The notes below the pieces were generated by a model. The model did not search any database. It was not told where the DNA came from and saw only the letters and a list, made by a program, of their open reading frames with translations. DNA of 64,000 nucleotides, taken from contig CAMPET010000216.1 in assembly GCA_946803715.1 (NCBI GenBank), positions 56,363 to 120,362 of the forward strand, written 5' to 3'. This document shows, one piece after another, positions 25,291 through 37,500 of this stretch (positions are counted from its first letter, which is position 1; every line of letters begins with the position of its first letter). Both the position numbers and the translations under genes were made by a program. Origin of the DNA: Beroe ovata. Its lineage: Eukaryota; Ctenophora; Nuda; Beroida; Beroidae.

Positions 25291-27164
25291 GAGCTGGTCA
25301 GCAATTATATACTATTCAGAACATATCCCATATCATATCATGGTGCTAATGGACAGCATTACGCCGCGCGCGGGCACAACAGTATATGAATGTATGAGTT
25401 AGGTTAAGTGGGGTGTCTCATAATTTATTCTCACAAGTCGCAAGATTTGTCCGGCAATATTTTGTGTTACGCGGCAGCAGGGGGCTTTAATTCCATGCAT
25501 TGTTCTCTAGCATTGTTCTCTACCTATTCTTTAGTAGAGTTAACCAATCTAAACTGCAGACAAGGGCGGTACTACGCAACATTACTTACGTTCACTTGCA
25601 TTGAAATCCGACAGACCAATATTACCGCCACATTTTTCTGACCACATACTATAGTACCATGCTTTGGTGACTTATACAATGATGGCAAGCAATTATGTCT
25701 CTTGTTTTGAATTTCTTGTCCCAATTTTAGCTGTCAGCTGACTTCCTATTTGGGAACGTTATCTCGTTATGTCCTTTGTAGGTCTCTACCTGTCAAGCCG
25801 ATGATCAGTTTATGCTTTCTTGGATTGACTGACTTTTGGTAACCATAGTGACAAGACGCTAGCAAAATTATATGTTGTGCTCCCATAATATCTTGTGTTA
25901 CTCAGGAGTTATTCAGTCGATGAATTCTATCAGTAATCAGAGCATTTTCTTACCTGCTTAGGTACAATTTATATATCAGCAAAGATGCACCAAACCATTA
26001 GTACATTGCACGATTCCGTAACCAATAATATCGGTTTTCGATGCTCGAAGTTTAATTTGCAATGAGTAAGTAGGTAGGCGGTAGCACATATAGTGGCGAG
26101 TGCTCTCCTTTGATCACGTCTGATACTTTTCCTCAGACTGTGGAAACAGAGCTTGTCTCTCCCAAGACATTTTCTTCTTTTGTCATGCTTGGTGCTTTTA
26201 AGCTTATTGAATTTTCTCCTGATGTAATAACATAGTTTCGCTAAAATTGCTTTGGTTCATCTAAGCATCTAGGTGCAACCGATATTATAACTGAACAAGA
26301 CAACGACAAGAATAATATCAGGGTTACTCCACAAGTACATGAATTTATACTCCTTAAGTATCCAACAGAAATAAAACACAGTTATTGAGTGATCTTTACT
26401 TTAAGTTTCATGGTTGAGACAGCTGTACATACCCCTCAATTTGGGAGTTGTGCCCTCACCAGAAAAACTCCTTCATATAATATACAGTAGTGGAGACTGT
26501 CACGTACAATTTGGGGGGGGCATGTAACATTTATTCGCCCTCCTCTGCCTCATGCGCATCCCCCAAAGCAAATGATTGAATTGCAGTTAAATACCCTAAC
26601 CCATATGAAAACCCCCGTGTATTTATATGATGATGAAGGCTGGTACCTGTTACATATAAACAAACCCCCCCTCCCAGGAAGAAGAAAAAAACTAATCCAA
26701 TTCCAACCAATATGACAGCCGCGCGTCAGAATGATATAGCTGTACTGCCTGGTAAGCCAGAGGAATACTAAAATAATATCATTTTGAAACGCTGTTCAAA
26801 CACCAGCTATAGTTCAGAGCGCAATATATTTAGAAGCGATCGCTCTGCGGTTTTCCGAGAGTAATGGTTATTGGAAAATATTTGTATCGTAGTGCAGCTC
26901 CAATATGTTTTGCATTTTGCGCCCCCAAATAGCACGCTGTCCCTCAAATCTAATAAAGTTTAAATTGAAAATATCAATTCTACCAGCTGTGATGGTGTAG
27001 TGGATGTCAACAACTTAACCCGGTTTCACATTTCTTCCTACTTCATAGAAAGTTCAGCTGTCATACAAATCATCATTCAGCTATAAATAGTGGTCATCAG
27101 ACCAGTTATACTATGTATCGGCCACTTCTAAACTTTTGTAGTACTGGAGACTAGTGTGTGCAGG

Positions 27165-27885
27165 CAAAGGGAGGCTTTAGATAAATCTGACATTTTTGAA
27201 TATGTAACGACTTCTTTTTCTTCTTTCTATTTCTTGAGTCTCTCTGTAGGCCAGGTGATATTTCGTCAATCCTTATGTTTGCGCTCATATAAATATCTAT
27301 CTATGATTGGATTCCCAGGACTCTTATGTGCAAGACTACCACCATTTTTGTGTCAAGTTTTGATGCAGCTTTCGCGGATAGACCGCTGATGTTCATTCAA
27401 TTGTGTAGAAAATTTGTATATTATATGTTGATTTTGAACTAAAGTTTGAAAAGTTTCTGCCAGGTAATCAACCAGATCAGTTGTTAGAAACATGGCACAT
27501 CAAACTGAATAATATGCAGAAGGTTCGGCATGTACCGGGAGGCTCTACATAAATCTGACATTTTTGAATATGTAACTCTCAAACGACTTCTTTTAAGGCT
27601 ATTTCTTGAGTCTCTCTGTAGGCCAGGCGATTTCGTCAATCCTTATGTTTGCGCTCATATTAATATTTTTATATGATTGGATTCCCAGATTGGATGTGCA
27701 AGACTACCACCATTTTTGTGTCAAATTGTGATGCAGCTTTCGCGGATAGACCGCTGATGTTCATTCAACTGTGTAGAAATTTTGTAAATTATATGTTGAT
27801 TTTGAACCAAGTTTTAGAGATCAGTTGTTAGGAATACGGCACACCAAACTGAATAATATGCAAAAGGTTCGGCATGTACCGGAGG
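27165..27885. repeat. ~360-bp tandem duplication ended by a single-N join
   Basis: 27165-27530 and 27530-27885 share long blocks, such as ATAAATCTGACATTTTTGAA, GTCAATCCTTATGTTTGCGC and TCGCGGATAGACCGCTGATG. The second unit runs into GTACCGGAGGG and then the N at 27886, just where a third unit would start, so the true copy number is unknown. Confidence 0.85.
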
Positions 27886-30800
27886 GNAAATAGGTCGAGT
27901 CATCGAATTGCTCTGTGTCAAACATTGGTACAGAAAGTCAACAATGGAACAGAGAGTTGCAACACATCAATATGGTACAGAAAGTAGTTGATAAGCTATA
28001 TTGATAGCAACGTTCATATACGAGCAATTTTCTCACGGGATAAATCATATTGAGGCGTTCGACTTGATATAGAACTAGAAGCAACTTAACATAGAAGCAA
28101 AGACATTTTCGTAAGTGAGGCATGTATTCTGTTTTAGTTTTTGGCTTTATAGTGGTCATCCTGCCAGCAACTGCTTGGGTAGCTAGATCAGCAATCCTTC
28201 AATGAGAGTCTTCATGACTGGTAATTTTATGCTGAGAATTCTATCATCAATCTTTCGCCATAATAACCTAATCTGAATCCAAGCAGACACTGCAGCTTTG
28301 AATCATCGTCTTTCATATACCGCTACCAAGCGAAGCTTTTCATTTGTTCTTCACTGCAGATTTACTTACTATAGCGTAGGGTGCAGCTGTTCATTTGCTA
28401 ATACCAAGTAGAGTAAGTGACTCTCAAATATTGAAAATCTCCTGCCTCAAGCACGGCACAATAATAAATATGATTATCTGCATGTCGTGACCAGCATATT
28501 ATGTAAGCTGGAATATATGATTAGGTCGTTTTGCTCCCACACACATATAATATACCCGTGACGAAGATATGATTTTACAAAATAGCTCTTGCCACGCTGT
28601 GATCCCTCGTATCCATAGCAGCTGATCGGTGAACCCAGCTGCTGCAACTGTATTCGAACTTCAATAATCAGCATGCCTCTCGCTTTTAAGCTGCGTTTTG
28701 GTACCATAGCAATCTCCAGTAAAATGAGCAGGCCACAGAAAACGTAGATAACCTTAAGCTGGTTCCCAAGGATAATCTCAATCTTTCTGGACCGGACAAT
28801 TGTACTAAATATATTTTACTCGATCAAGATTTTCTCCTCTTCCTTAATTAATAACTAGATGTTCGAACATATTGTACATATATTGTAGCTGTTCCCATAA
28901 GGTCGTATATAGATCCAATGCCCAGGTCAGAATAATAGGTAGTCAGAATAATAGTCATTTGTCAAGGCTGTTAATAAATCTCCATAGCACATGACAAATC
29001 GCGATGTGTGCAGATGCGGAAGAGGGTTCAGAGATCGAGTACTGCACTTTGAAGTGACAGTTGAGGGAGGGATAAATTCCCATTTCAATGAGGTTTATAG
29101 AGCTTCATTTTAATTGGTGCTTTCATTCCATTTTTTGCATTATATTTTGCGTTACTTGCAATGGAGATGCTAGTTTTCTGTTATAAGACGCGATCATCTC
29201 TGACAGTTGGACGTGATTCACGCGGGCTGATATACTTCAAGATTTTACAGAATCATGACTGTATATTGCAGAAATTAACCTGGTTGTTTCAGTGTTTCGT
29301 CGTGCAAAAAAATGACTGCTATAACGTTGAAATTTGCAATGATAATTTTCATCTTCGATCATGCCTTGATGCATCGCAGCTTCTCAAAATATCTTAGTAG
29401 AATCAATTTGAAATTAAATTAAACGAATATTTTCTTGTGGCGATGCTTGAAATTGCCAATATGACAACCTGCCAGACTTTATACTATGAACTAGAAACTG
29501 TAATTATAGTGGTCGTAATTTCGGAAATTATCGAATTTTAATAAGCAATATTCGATTATATTACCCTATGAAAATCCTGAGAAAATTGTGTCCTTTGGAC
29601 AGATTCATTGAAACTTTTACAATAATTCCCGTGATGAGCAATAAAAATTCCATATATTGGAGCAATAACAGAATTCCTTGGCGCCACAGTACGTCTTGGC
29701 CGTCGTAAAATCAAATCCGTCTTCTTCATAATATAAACTTCTAGAAAGGTGGCTACTGTCAGATGTAGCTATTCCGGGCAGCCGTATTATATTTGTTTAC
29801 ATTTTACCTTACAGTCACATATTGTGTTTGCATATTGATATACTTTACCAGCCACTTATAAATCGAACCTCCCAAACGTTTCGCACAAATTAAACCAAGC
29901 TCAAGCTCTGAAACATACTGACGCTCTGGAGCAATGAGGTATGTCGGATAAAAAGCTGAAATTTCGTAACCCAATCACGCCCACGTAATAATTGAGGGAG
30001 CAAACTTTGATATTTTCATTTGATGACACTTCTCGGACTATAATTTCGCATTTATTCGATCGAGCTTAATTGCTTACTTTCGCTTCACTTGAACAGTTTA
30101 TAAATGAAGTGTCTGCAGTGGTTCGAATCCTGCCATAGATTTACCTACATATGCCTTCGCCCTTCATGTGACATTTTATGCTTTGCCTTGCTCTAGCAAT
30201 TATTTTTCCACTTAAACCACATTTGACTGAACCAATTTGCTGCAAAAATTGGTATCGTTTACTTTTACATATTCATGCTGCTTCAATATGCTTTTGTCTG
30301 TTTTATTCTAAAATTCTGTCTCATAAAAGGTATGTCAGGTTTGAGCCTATCTTGACAGATGAGAAATTCAGCCTTATTTGGTCTGATCTTGGATTAGCAT
30401 CCACTATCCATCTTGTTTTTAACAGTGCCCCCTCCCATATATATCATGAGTAAGTAATTGTAAAAAGGTTACTTCAATACTTCATGAAATTGAACAGTTC
30501 GCGCTATGTCAAATATCGGCAATATTTATTGTGGGTCGTGGGCAGTATTGATATTGCAGAGATTGATAGTCAATCTCTAGCCTCCAGGTAAAATCTCCCT
30601 ATGATTTTGAAAATTCAACCATCGCTCAAATAATTTGTCTTTGTACTTGCATGGGGTTACGTCATAGCATTAGCAAAAATAGTTATGATGCTTAATGTCA
30701 AAGAATCCAGTAATATTAGCATTATATGTGACGTGATGCAGAATTTTATTGAGTTTGAAATTGAGGTAGTTTTTTGAACCTTTGTCTTATTCTATCACAT

Positions 30801-31115
30801 TTCTAACGGAATCTGATTCCTATTTCCTGGTTCACTTGGTTACCTCCAATACTCACTGCTCAATATATTGCTCAACATTGCCCATATATATATTTGATCA
30901 TGATGGATCGATCCCTCCGCGGATATCTACTCCATAATATCACTCCCACGGCAATTCTGCTAATCATTGTTCTTCAGAAGAAGCTTCAGTAAACACAGTA
31001 TGTTTGTTGAGAACGTCGTAGAATTGGATTTGCTTCTTCCTGCTGGTTGATAGTATCCTAGGATAAATAACCTGGCGTTAACTTCAGTGCACCAAGTCAA
31101 GTGGGGCATCAATCA

Positions 31116-31281
31116 GGGGGCTGGCAAGCCCCCCGCGGCATCTGTAGGTAACGTCGACCGTGCGAGCAAAAAGGGCCCGAAGGGCCCTTTTTGCGAGCTC
31201 GCTCACCGAGGCGGCCCGAAGGGCCGACTTGGTGAGCTTTGTGCGTTTATGTAACGCGCGAAAAGCTGCAGCGCTTGCCAG
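31116..31281. repeat. GC-rich hairpin cluster with GAA loops and outer inverted repeats
   Basis: Outer inverted repeats CTGGCAAGC (31121-31129) and GCTTGCCAG (31273-31281) enclose two stems. Stem 1: GCAAAAAGGGCCC (31166-31178), loop GAA, perfect complement (31182-31194). Stem 2: 17-bp arms 31201-31217 and 31221-31237, loop GAA, two imperfect pairs. A small GGGGCT/AGCCCC hairpin lies at the left end. A foldback transposon remnant or a structured RNA are the options; no reading frame is present. Confidence 0.7.
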
Positions 31282-31547
31282 ACCCTACTATATGTTTTTA
31301 CGGATTCGCCNATGCGTATCGAGATACCTATGAGATACAGAATACAGAGTATTTGTTGATAGCCTTTAGTCGATATAACCTTATTTGATTACTTGACATT
31401 GTTCACGAGGGTTTTGTTGGGCTGATAGCCCTACGTTTGAGTAGTCTGTTAACATAACCAATAATTCAACCAGTTGACTCATTAACAAATCTTCTAGTCA
31501 GTAGTCAGACCTGTTGTAAATCAATCAATCAATCAATCACTAGCAGG

Positions 31548-34500
31548 ATGATGGAAAGTTATGCATTTGATACCCTTCTGGGTATTTCCTTGTTTGCCAT
31601 CTGCCTTCTGGGGTGAGTGCCTTCACGATCAAAAACCTATTGAAAGTCCATTTCCAAAATCTAGCTTGAATGCGTAGGTATAGAAAAATTATATACCTTC
31701 TGTTCACCAGAAAAAACAAAAGTAGCAATCCGGGGAACCACATGGCAACAGTTTTATGGCATCCCATAGAGATTGGGCAGGATATATAACTATCATATCA
31801 TGTTTCATAACACCCGGCACCCCTTACGATGCGCAGGACTCTTGGCAACATCTGGATGTTCAGTAACATTGCACGGCAAGACAACGAGAAGATCCTCCAA
31901 CAAGTCCTGCTTACTCAGTTGTGTATCACTGACTTCATCACCTGCTGCTTCACCTCTCCGTTCTCTGGTGAGTGCATGTGCATTGTACATGTGTATAATA
32001 CATGTGTATAATACATGTGTGTAATACATGTGTATGCCTATGTGCAGCATGAGCATAAGTATGTGCTTGGGCATTGTGCAGCAATATAACGCTATCATAT
32101 GAGGCTGAAACATCTTATGGGACGTTTGTTTAGTCAGGTTCATTCATTATCTGGATCTAGATAATCTTGTCTCTCCTGGGGACGTACAACTTGCTAAACT
32201 GAAAATTTAATCTTCTTGTCTAATGTGATTTTCGAAGTCACACAACGAACAGCTGCCCAGGGAAGCGAGCTAGGGCCAAAATTTTATCGGAAATCAATTC
32301 AGCGTCGAAAAATACTTAGGAATCCATGGTACCTGCAAAAAAATGAACAGAAAATTTTCTCTGTATTTCTGATCTGAGTATCGGTAGAAATTAAAGTGAG
32401 TGACTCCACACTTTTATACATCGTTTTTGACGGACTCAAATGAGACATTAACAGGCACTTACGACACTAATTTTCCACCAAATCATCTCTCCTACTCTCA
32501 CACNTGTGTAATACATGTGTATGCCTATGTGCAGCATTGGCATAAGTATGTGCATAAGTATGTGCATGGGCATTGTGCAGCAATATAACGGCCAGAACAT
32601 CTTATGGGACGATTGCTTTTTCAGGTTCATTCATTATCTGGATTTAGATAATCTTGTCTCTCCTGGGGACGTACAAATTGCAAAACTGAAAATTTAATCT
32701 TCTTGTCTGATGTGATTTTCGAAGTCACACAACGAACAGCTGCTCAGGGAAGCGAGCTAGGGCCAAAATTTTATCGGAAATCGATTCAGCGTCCAAAAAT
32801 ACATGGGAATCCATGATACCTGCATAAAAATTGAACAAAAAATTTTCTTTGGATTTCTGATCAGAGTATCGGTAGAAATTGAAGTGAGTGACTCCACACT
32901 TTTATACGTCGTTTTTGACGGACTCAAATAAGACATTAACAGGCACTTACGACACTAATTTTCCACCAAATCATCTCTCCTACTGTCACACTACAAGTAT
33001 CATCACTCGGGACGATCATATCAAGTTCATACTCGCCGTGAAACCACGCCCAAATGACGATTTCTCTCCCCTGGGAAGCAATCACTACAAAAACGCGAAA
33101 ATCAATGGGACACACAAATAGGCCAAAATTATTTCTGCGAGTGACATGCTGAAATATAGTGTTTCTGACCTAATTTTTGACGTAGAATTCGAATCTGAAA
33201 GAATTAGAGAGCTAGCTGATTGGGAAATCGGGGAAAATTCTAATTTTTTCTCGGATATGGAGTTCTGAGTCACATGATATACAGCTCCTCAGGGATGCAA
33301 GATAGGGCCGAAATTCGATCGGGAATCGATTCAGCGTCCAAAAATACCTGGGAATCCATGGTATTTGCTCGAATGTGGGACAAAAAAATTTCTTCGAATT
33401 CTGATCTGTGTCGATAGAAAATGAAGTGAATGACTCCACACTTTTCTACTTCATTTTCGGAGGTCTCTGATGAAGTCTTTACCGGCAATTACGACATTAA
33501 TTTTCCACCAAATCATCTCTCCTACTCTCACACTACAAATATCAACCCTCGTTTCGATCATGTATAGTTCATACTCGCCGTGAAACTACGATCAAATGAC
33601 GATTTCTCTCCCCTGGGAAGCAAACACTACAAAAAGCGAAAATCAATGGGACACACAAATAGGCCAAAATCATTTCTGCGCGTGACATGCTGAAATATAG
33701 TGTTCTTTCCTAATTTTTGACGTAGAATTCGAATCTGCAGGAATTATCGAGCTAGCTCATCGGGGAATCAGTGAAAATTTCAATTTATTTTCAGATGTAA
33801 GGTTCGAAATAAGATGAAAAAACAGTTTCTCAGGGAAGAGAGATAGGGCCAAAATTCGTTCAGAAATCGGTTCAGCGTCGAAAAGTACGTGGGAATCCAT
33901 GATATTAGCATGGAAATGGAACAAAAAATCTTTGAACTTCTGATCCGAGTATCGGAAGAAAGTCAGGTGAGTGACGCCGCAATTTTATACTTCGATTCTG
34001 AGGGTCTCCAAATCCAATGAGACCATGACTGGCACTCACAAGATGGCTGAAACAGATCATTGCTCGAATCAGTAGTATTATAATAGTTGTTCCAGACATT
34101 TTGATTAATAACCTCCGATAGGGGGGGGTATTCGGAAACTAAGTATGAGGTATATCATTTCCTTCCCCATAATTTCACCATTTGGACACGACGTCGAACT
34201 TATAAGCTAGTCGTCAACTATACATAGTAGAAGTTTCTAGATTAATTTAAATACCGGCTAAATTAAGATAGCCCGAGCAGCATATTTAGCCGTGTTCTGA
34301 GGAACACATTGATAACATTGATGTTCTGAGAAAAGCAACACATTGATAACATGGACTGTTTTCAGCGTACGTGCTGGTGTCTGGCCGGGTCCGCCCCACT
34401 CTCGGACACCCAGCAGAGAACATCCTGGGTTTTCTGTGCAACCTGATGCCCATCATGTCCCTCTACCTCATCCTGTACATATGTGTGGCCAGATTGGTGG

Positions 34501-37500
34501 GGATAGCACTTCCACTGCGGTACAAGAATCTGGTTACTTATCGGGTGAGTTGTCTAGCATGACTGTCACCCACCATGACTGTCACCCACCATGACTGTCA
34601 CCATGACTGTCACCATGACTGTCACCATGACTGTCACCATGACTGTCACCATGACTGCCATAACATAACAGTCTACGTCTAGCTGACGATATGAGTTACG
34701 GATAATTTCAATCACGCATAATATTCTCCTAAATTCCTGAAACTTGCATTGGAAATCTCACTAAATCTCACTTAATCATGTAACTTACTGACTTGAACAT
34801 AGTCAATGCATGAGTTACGTAAAACTACATTAGCATCGATCACCGTGTCGTTGACTTAACGTGTCGTTGACTTATATTAGTATCATCGCGGAACGAAATT
34901 ATGCTGACATTATAATGACAACTGCATAAAAGAATGGTGATGGATTATCGCAAAATTGTTAAACTCAAATACCCTGTTAACTAAGCATCATTTGCACAAA
35001 GGCACTGCTAAAATTTCCAATTTCTATGATTACAATTCCTCCCTCACGGGTCCAATGAAACTCCCGATCCATAATATCAACCAATTCTAGTGAAACTTGT
35101 AGCGAGGAAGCATGTTTCGTTGCAGTTCATTTTCACGAATCACTTAATCTATGAATCATGATTTACCCTGGTGAAATTTAAGTGAGGTAAGTAAATTATT
35201 AGTCAGAGGGGTAAGTAAGTAAACATGACATTCGATTACTATCATAATTGCATAAATTTTGATGACAAGTTAATCTTTACTTCTAAGCACTTAAAAATCT
35301 ACAGATTCAATATTTTGGGCATTACAGGTTTCATATATATATTTCTGCTCTGAGATCAACCAAGTTGAACGAATAATGAAAATTACAGATGTGTTTTGTC
35401 CACCATGCCACTAATATTTCATACACGTGCGAATACATACATGTTATCGGGAGTTAAATCATTGAAATTATGTCTCATCACAGGTAATCTAAGTATGGTT
35501 CTATACATGAAGAACCATATAAACGTGTAACCATACATACATGTAACCATTGAAACGCGTAACCATGGAAACGTGTAACCATTCACACGTGTGCTTATGT
35601 GACGTTCACGAATGGGCGTGATATTTATTGAATCCCGGTAGCGGGCATGAAGAAATGATACTCTGAAAAATATGCTAGAAATACATATTATATTCTGATC
35701 ATCTGACAATAACTGTTCAGAAATTAAATCAATTGAAATAAATAAAATCAACAAAAATTATAATTTACTTATTAATTTGAGCCTAGAGAAGTAGGATACT
35801 CTTACTGTCTACTGATTGCAGAATAATTTTCAGAGATTGAGACTGCTCAGTGTGGCGGCATGGGTGTTTGCTTCACTCTATTCAGCTTTCCCATTCTACT
35901 TCTCGAGGAACTACTTTTATCACAGGTAAGTTTAAAGTTATCGATAGGAACTTACAAATAGGAACTACTTTTATCATAGGTAAGTTACCGATAGAGAACA
36001 AGATAAATTGGTCGCTTCTGATGCCACAGAAATACGTCATCAGCTCGGTCGCTTATTGTTACCGTGAGTATTGTGGGTTTTCCTTAATTTCAAGTACCCC
36101 ACTTTCAGAGATACGGCATCGCTGACCTTCACTACTGACCATGAGTACCTTGGACTGGGCAGCCAATATAACAAGGTACTTACCATGCCTCACGTTCTTA
36201 TTCCAGTTTAATATGGATTATGGAACATAAACCCTTCATTATGCGATTGAAAAAATTCCATCCTAAGCTAGTAAAACAAGCATGCAATTCATAATTGAGC
36301 TAGAACGGTGATACATAATTAGTAGATCACTGTTCAAAAAACGGCTTTCCTCAATCCGAATAAAATGGCCTATACGAGAAGAAACCGATTTTACACATGT
36401 TTCCCCTCGCACAGATGCTGACAGCTATACCGGTTATCTCGATTGATATTCCCCTTTTCCTTGTCATCTCATTTCTCTCCGTCATACTACACAACCTTCG
36501 GACAAAAGGTCAGTTTCCTAAACCTCCCATAGAAATTGTAGTGTTATTTACTGTTTCAACTGCATACATGAACGGTATAGTATTATCATTTCTCTGTTAT
36601 CACCAATCGAGGGAAAACCATTGGCAAAGATACAAGTATAATCGATAATTCTTACAAAATTGGGGGCTGATCTCGCCCCCCTAACTTGTCTACTTCTACT
36701 ATTTTAGTGGAAGTGGAACATTGGAGCATGAACCATCTAATCAGTATTCAGTCATAACCATGCGCCAAAGTCGCGCTGGTTCAGGAAAATTATAAACTTT
36801 CGTATCATTATCATATTATTTGGTACGTGTTTTAGGATCGTCTCAGAGATAGTCTCATGGGTGCCGGCTACCCTGTCTCAAATAGCCACACCCCCACGGC
36901 CACCCTCGTAAATAGTTATAACTATCAGACATAAAATGGAGTGTGGTGAAGAAATAAAACCAAGTTTATCCCCTTAAAAGGACGTAAAAAACAAAAATTA
37001 TGACTGTCGCAGAAGCGCGACTACTACGATATTTTGACGCAATCCCTGTTTAAGTTTTGGAAATTTTATTGATTTTGAATTGAAATTACAGACAAGTTGA
37101 AGTACTTCAATGTAATATTACACATATTTTAATTTAACCTCGTGGGTACAGCAGTTTTACATGACATAATATACTCTAAATATAGAGGACTACTTCATGC
37201 TGTGGATTCACGTCAATCTATTTAGGTTCATGCACGTGCGCCTACTTAGCGTAACCGGGCTGTCCTCTAACAGTGATTAGATTCCAGACGACGCCCAGAC
37301 ACGACGAGTGACGATAAAATCTGGCACCATACAGGCGCCATACAGATCGTTCTAATTGCCGATACATATATCATGAAAATTTATGTAGCCATACATCTGT
37401 CAAACTCACGACAGTTATCCCCCTTCTCCGAATTTTCCCCTTCGAAAAAAAAGGCAATACTACCATCTCAATATAATATGTAACAACCCAATTATGATTC

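Larger units (their letters stand above)
24676..31547. other. Intergenic region between the two GPCR genes
   Basis: No gene recognised in about 6.9 kb. It contains a GC-rich dispersed element (about 25240-25375), a tandem duplication (about 27165-27885), two single-N assembly joins (27886 and 31311) and a hairpin cluster (31116-31281). Confidence 0.5.

Noticed and set aside
29161-29397. 78-residue frame
   Set aside because: No recognisable domain and no context.
30118-30138. tRNA-like B box (GGTTCGAATCC)
   Set aside because: No matching A box, anticodon arm or acceptor stem upstream; probably chance or a very old tRNA-derived repeat.
30178-30453. 91-residue hydrophobic frame
   Set aside because: AT-rich, no family, no splice signals that extend it; likely chance.
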